Assembly: GCF_001294335.1 (NCBI RefSeq)
Contig: NZ_LGKG01000153.1
Coordinates: forward strand, 1-64,000
DNA from: Streptomyces chattanoogensis
GTDB lineage: Bacteria > Actinomycetota > Actinomycetes > Streptomycetales > Streptomycetaceae
Direction of reading: 5' to 3'
DNA: 64,000 nt
Position 1 is the stretch's first letter; every line of letters starts with the position of its first letter. Below, piece after piece: positions 60,921 through 64,000 of this stretch. Made by a program: the position numbers and the translations under genes. The notes under the pieces were generated by a model. It was not told where the DNA came from. It searched no databases and saw nothing but the letters and a program-made list of their open reading frames with translations.

Positions 60921-62501
60921 TCAGAGGAAGTTGACGCCCTGGGCGAGCGGGAGGCCGGCGGAGTAGTTCACCGTGTTGGTGGCCCGGCGCATATAGGCGC
61001 GCCAGGCGTCGGAGCCCGATTCGCGGCCGCCGCCGGTCTCCTTCTCGCCGCCGAACGCGCCGCCGATCTCCGCCCCCGAGGTGCCGATGTTGACGTTGGC
61101 GATACCGCAGTCGGAGCCGTCGGCGGCGAGGAAGCGCTCGGCCTCGCGCTGGTCCTGGGTGAAGATGCTGGACGACAGGCCCTGGGGGACGTCGTTGTGC
61201 AGGGCGATGGCCTCCTCGAGGGTGCGGTAGGTCAGGACGTACAGGACCGGGGCGAAGGTCTCGGTGCGGACGATCTCGGTCTGCTCCGGCATCCGGACGA
61301 TGGCCGGGCGGACGTAGGCGGCGTCCGGGGCCTCGGTGGCGAAGCAGCGGTCGCCGCCGGTCAGGAGCTTTCCGCCGTCGCGTTGGGCGGTGGCCAGCGC
61401 CTCGGCCATCGCCGTATGGGCGGCCGTGGTGATCAGCGGGCCGACGAGGGTGGCGGCGTCGAAGGGGTCGCCGAGCGGGAGTTGGCCGTAGGCGTGCACC
61501 ATCCGCTCGGTGAGGCGGTCCGCGATGTCCTCGTGGACGATCAGCCGGCGCAGCGTCGTACAGCGCTGGCCCGCGGTGCCGGCGGCGGAGAAGACGATGC
61601 CGCGGACGGCGAGGTCGAGGTCGGCGGAGGGGGTGACGACGGCGGCGTTGTTGCCGCCGAGTTCCAGGAGGCAGCGGCCGAAGCGGGCGGCCACCCGCGG
61701 GGCGACCTGCCGGCCCATCCGTACCGATCCGGTCGCGCTGACCAGCGCCACCCTCGGGTCGTCGATCAGCCGCTCGCCGCAGGCGCGCGCCCCGAGCAGC
61801 AGCCGGTGCACGCCGGGCGGCGCACCGGCATCGGCGGCGGCCCTGGCGAGCAGGGCGTCGCAGGCGAGCGCGGTGAGCGGGGTGAGTTCGGACGGCTTCC
61901 AGACGACGGTGTCGCCGCAGACCAGGGCGATGGCGGTGTTCCAGGACCAGACGGCGACGGGGAAGTTGAAGGCGGAGATGACGCCGACGACGCCGAGCGG
62001 GTGCCAGGTCTCGGCGAGGCGGTGGCCGGGGCGTTCGCCGGCGATGGTGCGGCCGTAGAGCTGCCGGGACAGGCCCACCGCGAAGTCGCAGATGTCGATC
62101 ATTTCCTGGACCTCGCCGAGCGCTTCGGAGCGGATCTTCCCCGCTTCGATGGTGACGAGGTCGGCGAGGTCTTCCTTGTGGGCGGTGAGGAGTTCGCCGA
62201 GCCGTTTGACCAGGGCGCCGCGGCGGGGTGCCGGGACGGTGCGCCAGTGGTGGAAGGTGCGGTGGGCTTCGTCGACGGCCGCGTCGGTCCGTTCCGCGGT
62301 GGCGGCGGGCAGCCGGGCGAACGTGCCGCCGGTGAGCGGCGTGCGGGCCAGGACGGTGTCGGCTCCCTCCGTCCCGGTGGCGGCGGCTGCGTCGAGGTCG
62401 GCGCCGCAGCGGCGCAGGGCTGCCGTCGCGCGGGCGCGCAGGGAGCCGGCGTCGGGGAAGCGGGGGGCGGGAGTGTGGGAAGCGGGGGGTACGGGGGGCA
62501 T
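60921..62501 (-). CDS. Alpha-aminoadipate-semialdehyde (piperideine-6-carboxylate) dehydrogenase
   Basis: A 526-residue aldehyde dehydrogenase of the ALDH7/AASADH group. Glu280 (LLELGGNNA) and the nucleophile Cys314 (AAGTAGQRCTTLRR) are in place. The C-terminal SGAEIGGAFGGEKETGGGRE with SGSDAWRAYMRRATNT is specific for aminoadipate-semialdehyde dehydrogenases. It oxidises the semialdehyde from lysine to 2-aminoadipate with NAD(P). In some actinomycetes this enzyme supplies beta-lactam precursors, but no beta-lactam genes are present. It is 37 bp after the HglS-type gene, so the pair is a lysine-degradation unit. Confidence 0.92.
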   Translation of the reverse strand: MPPVPPASHTPAPRFPDAGSLRARATAALRRCGADLDAAAATGTEGADTVLARTPLTGGTFARLPAATAERTDAAVDEAHRTFHHWRTVPAPRRGALVKRLGELLTAHKEDLADLVTIEAGKIRSEALGEVQEMIDICDFAVGLSRQLYGRTIAGERPGHRLAETWHPLGVVGVISAFNFPVAVWSWNTAIALVCGDTVVWKPSELTPLTALACDALLARAAADAGAPPGVHRLLLGARACGERLIDDPRVALVSATGSVRMGRQVAPRVAARFGRCLLELGGNNAAVVTPSADLDLAVRGIVFSAAGTAGQRCTTLRRLIVHEDIADRLTERMVHAYGQLPLGDPFDAATLVGPLITTAAHTAMAEALATAQRDGGKLLTGGDRCFATEAPDAAYVRPAIVRMPEQTEIVRTETFAPVLYVLTYRTLEEAIALHNDVPQGLSSSIFTQDQREAERFLAADGSDCGIANVNIGTSGAEIGGAFGGEKETGGGRESGSDAWRAYMRRATNTVNYSAGLPLAQGVNFL

Positions 62502-62538
62502 GCTGAGGCTCCTTGGACAGATGGCCGGTAGTGGCCGG

Positions 62539-63954
62539 TCAGGGGGCGGGTTCCGGGTCGCCCAGGGCGCGGAGCGCCGCGCCGGCGCCCAGGGTGGCCA
62601 GGGCCTGGCGCAGTGAGCGGTCCTGCTGTGCGGCGTAGAGGGCGAACGGGTCGAGTACCGGACGGCCGATGGCTTCGGAGAGGCGGTGGGCGTCGAAGGG
62701 GGTCCCGGTCAGGGCCGTGTCGCGGGTGCCTTCGCCGGTGAGGTTGGAGCGGAAGATGCCGGCGGCGGAGCGGGGCAGGAAGTCCTCGTAGACGATGGGG
62801 CGGGCGGTGAGCCAGCCGCCGTCGAGGAGGCCGACGAGGTCGGCGGGCGGGCGCCGGCCGTCGCGTGGGCGTCCGGCCACCGGGTGGTAGGTGAAGAACG
62901 CCTGCTGTTCCACGGCCAGTTGGTGTTCGGTGCGGGGGAAGGTGCGGTGCCAGAGGGTGCGGGCGGTCTCCTGGCGGTCGGCGTCCGGGTGCCGGGCCAT
63001 CCGGCGGTCGGTTTCGGCCATCAGGTCGTCGTAGCGGGCCCGGCCCGCACGGGTCAGGGCGATGCCGCGGGCCTCGACCTCGCCGAAGCGGACCCGTAGC
63101 GCGCCGGCGGTGATGCTGCCGTCGGGCTCGCGGAAGCGGCGGGGCTCGGCGAGGGCGCGGAAGGACGTCTGACGCAGGAGGACGTCCGGGCCGTCCCAGC
63201 GCGGGGGACCCTGGATCCGGTCGATCATGGTGATGCCGCGCTCGCCCATGCGGTGGTAGAGGGCGTCGATGTCCAGGACGCGGGGGGTGAGGTGGTTGAT
63301 ATGGGTGGCGGCCACCCCGCCGATGTCGGCGGCCACGGCGGAGATCCGCTCCAGTTCGGCGTACCAGGTGCGGTCGACGGGCTCCGGGGAGAGCTCGAAG
63401 GCGGCCACCGCGAGGGTGAGGAAGCGTTCCGCATCGGGTTCCGGGAGACCGTCCCACTTCTCTGCCTGTACAGCCAGTTGGAGCAGTTCGGGCGGGAAGA
63501 GGCGGCGGCGGCCGAGGAAGGTGCCGAGGCGGGATTCCAGGTCGGCGTCGAAGAAGCGGCGGTCGGAGGTGGTGAGGAGCGAGGTGAAGACGCGGAAGGG
63601 GTTGCGGTCCAGTTCCTCGGTGCCGGTGGGGCGGAAGGCCGTGGAGACGACCGGTACGGCGCCGACCTCGCCGTCCCGCAGGTCGTAGAAGCCGACTGGG
63701 TGCATCCCGAGGGCGGCGAAGATCTGGGCGGCCTGGCGCAGTTCGTCCTCGGTGCCGACGCGGATGGCGCCGTGGCGTTCGGCGGTGACCCGGGAGATGC
63801 TGCCGAGCCGTTCCGCGTCCGGGTCCCGGCCCGCGACCTCGTCGTTGATCCGGCCGGCCACCTCCAGGAGCGTGGTGTAGGCGGGCACTTCGGTTCCGTA
63901 CATGTCGGAGAGCCGACGGGCGAACGCGGCGCGTAGCCGCCAGGTGGGGACCAT
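62539..63954 (-). CDS. DUF1338/HglS-type 2-oxoadipate dioxygenase/decarboxylase
   Basis: A 471-residue protein of the DUF1338 (YdcJ/HglS) family, an Fe(II) VOC-fold enzyme. Probable metal ligands are His61 (ERHGAIRVGTED), a His of THINHLTPR (218 or 221) and a Glu near FGEVEARGIAL. HglS converts 2-oxoadipate to 2-hydroxyglutarate in lysine catabolism. Pairing with aminoadipate-semialdehyde dehydrogenase downstream fits that route; the transaminase between the two steps is not in the window. ATG 63954 follows GGAG. Confidence 0.9.
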   Translation of the reverse strand: MVPTWRLRAAFARRLSDMYGTEVPAYTTLLEVAGRINDEVAGRDPDAERLGSISRVTAERHGAIRVGTEDELRQAAQIFAALGMHPVGFYDLRDGEVGAVPVVSTAFRPTGTEELDRNPFRVFTSLLTTSDRRFFDADLESRLGTFLGRRRLFPPELLQLAVQAEKWDGLPEPDAERFLTLAVAAFELSPEPVDRTWYAELERISAVAADIGGVAATHINHLTPRVLDIDALYHRMGERGITMIDRIQGPPRWDGPDVLLRQTSFRALAEPRRFREPDGSITAGALRVRFGEVEARGIALTRAGRARYDDLMAETDRRMARHPDADRQETARTLWHRTFPRTEHQLAVEQQAFFTYHPVAGRPRDGRRPPADLVGLLDGGWLTARPIVYEDFLPRSAAGIFRSNLTGEGTRDTALTGTPFDAHRLSEAIGRPVLDPFALYAAQQDRSLRQALATLGAGAALRALGDPEPAP

Positions 63955-64000
63955 GCGGGGCTCCGGGGCGTAGGACGTTGGACGTTCGGTGTTGGGCGTT

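Noticed and set aside
1..64000. tRNA, rRNA, CRISPR array, insertion sequence or integrase
   Set aside because: No cloverleaf, rRNA, spaced identical repeat array, transposase or integrase protein was recognised; a tRNAscan or ISfinder run could still find something short.

Overview
This window is high-GC actinobacterial chromosome, almost certainly Streptomyces or a close relative. The signs are very strong G/C bias at third codon positions, frequent GTG starts, ATGA/GTGA start-stop overlaps inside operons, and actinomycete-typical families (DUF397, DUF5133, DUF6221, the DUF574-type SAM methyltransferase, secreted AroQ-gamma chorismate mutase, many Ser/Thr kinases). No rRNA, tRNA, CRISPR array, insertion sequence or prophage was recognised. 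The content looks like chromosomal-arm metabolism and stress genes.

Region 1 (0.1-25.3 kb) is a CoA-thioester catabolic district. A divergent block pairs a FadD19-like acyl-CoA ligase (4726-6354, +) with crotonase, tandem-DUF35 protein and two thiolase-fold proteins (4537 down to 424, -). This matches the gene set of the mycobacterial sterol side-chain block fadD19/echA19/Rv3521/ltp4/ltp3. The shared promoter carries a full match to the KstR box and a second inverted repeat, TCTGA-N7-TCAGA. That second repeat recurs before a nitronate monooxygenase-acyl-CoA ligase operon (15312 to 12605, -). Another KstR-type box precedes a FadE-MpaB oxygenase-Ser/Thr kinase operon (22687 to 18570, -). In between lie secreted chorismate mutase, an alpha/beta hydrolase divergent from paaK, a VOC protein, another acyl-CoA ligase, an FAD oxidoreductase and a secreted GH27 alpha-galactosidase. 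A small SH3-like secreted protein, a TetR regulator and an FAD monooxygenase complete the region.

Region 2 (25.5-38.5 kb) is a siderophore locus. An iron box (25519-25537) controls a FecCD-FecCD-ATPase-lipoprotein uptake operon. A repeat-filled 660-bp gap then leads to a tightly overlapped operon of ATP-grasp ligase, IucA/IucC synthetase, MFS exporter, second IucA/IucC synthetase, PLP decarboxylase and SbnG-like citrate-forming aldolase. The first five match the vibrioferrin genes pvsABCDE in type, number and order. A vibrioferrin-like carboxylate siderophore in a Gram-positive actinomycete is the most interesting prediction here.

Region 3 (38.6-46.9 kb) has a ferredoxin-reductase-type flavoprotein, DUF5133 plus phosphoketolase, and an Mrp/Mnh-type cation/proton antiporter operon. 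Its mnhB is broken by an internal deletion and frameshift.

Region 4 (46.9-55.5 kb) groups DNA-repair genes (HhH glycosylase-like protein, Ku with a long lysine-rich tail, family-5 uracil-DNA glycosylase) with an NmrA-like protein, an FBP zinc-finger protein, a NUDIX hydrolase and a membrane Ser/Thr kinase fused to an extracellular amino-acid-binding-type domain.

Region 5 (55.8-64 kb) holds the PTS-dependent dihydroxyacetone kinase operon dhaKLM behind a perfect inverted repeat, a SAM methyltransferase, a sigma-factor-like protein with an unknown partner, and a lysine-degradation pair: aminoadipate-semialdehyde dehydrogenase plus DUF1338/HglS-type 2-oxoadipate dioxygenase.
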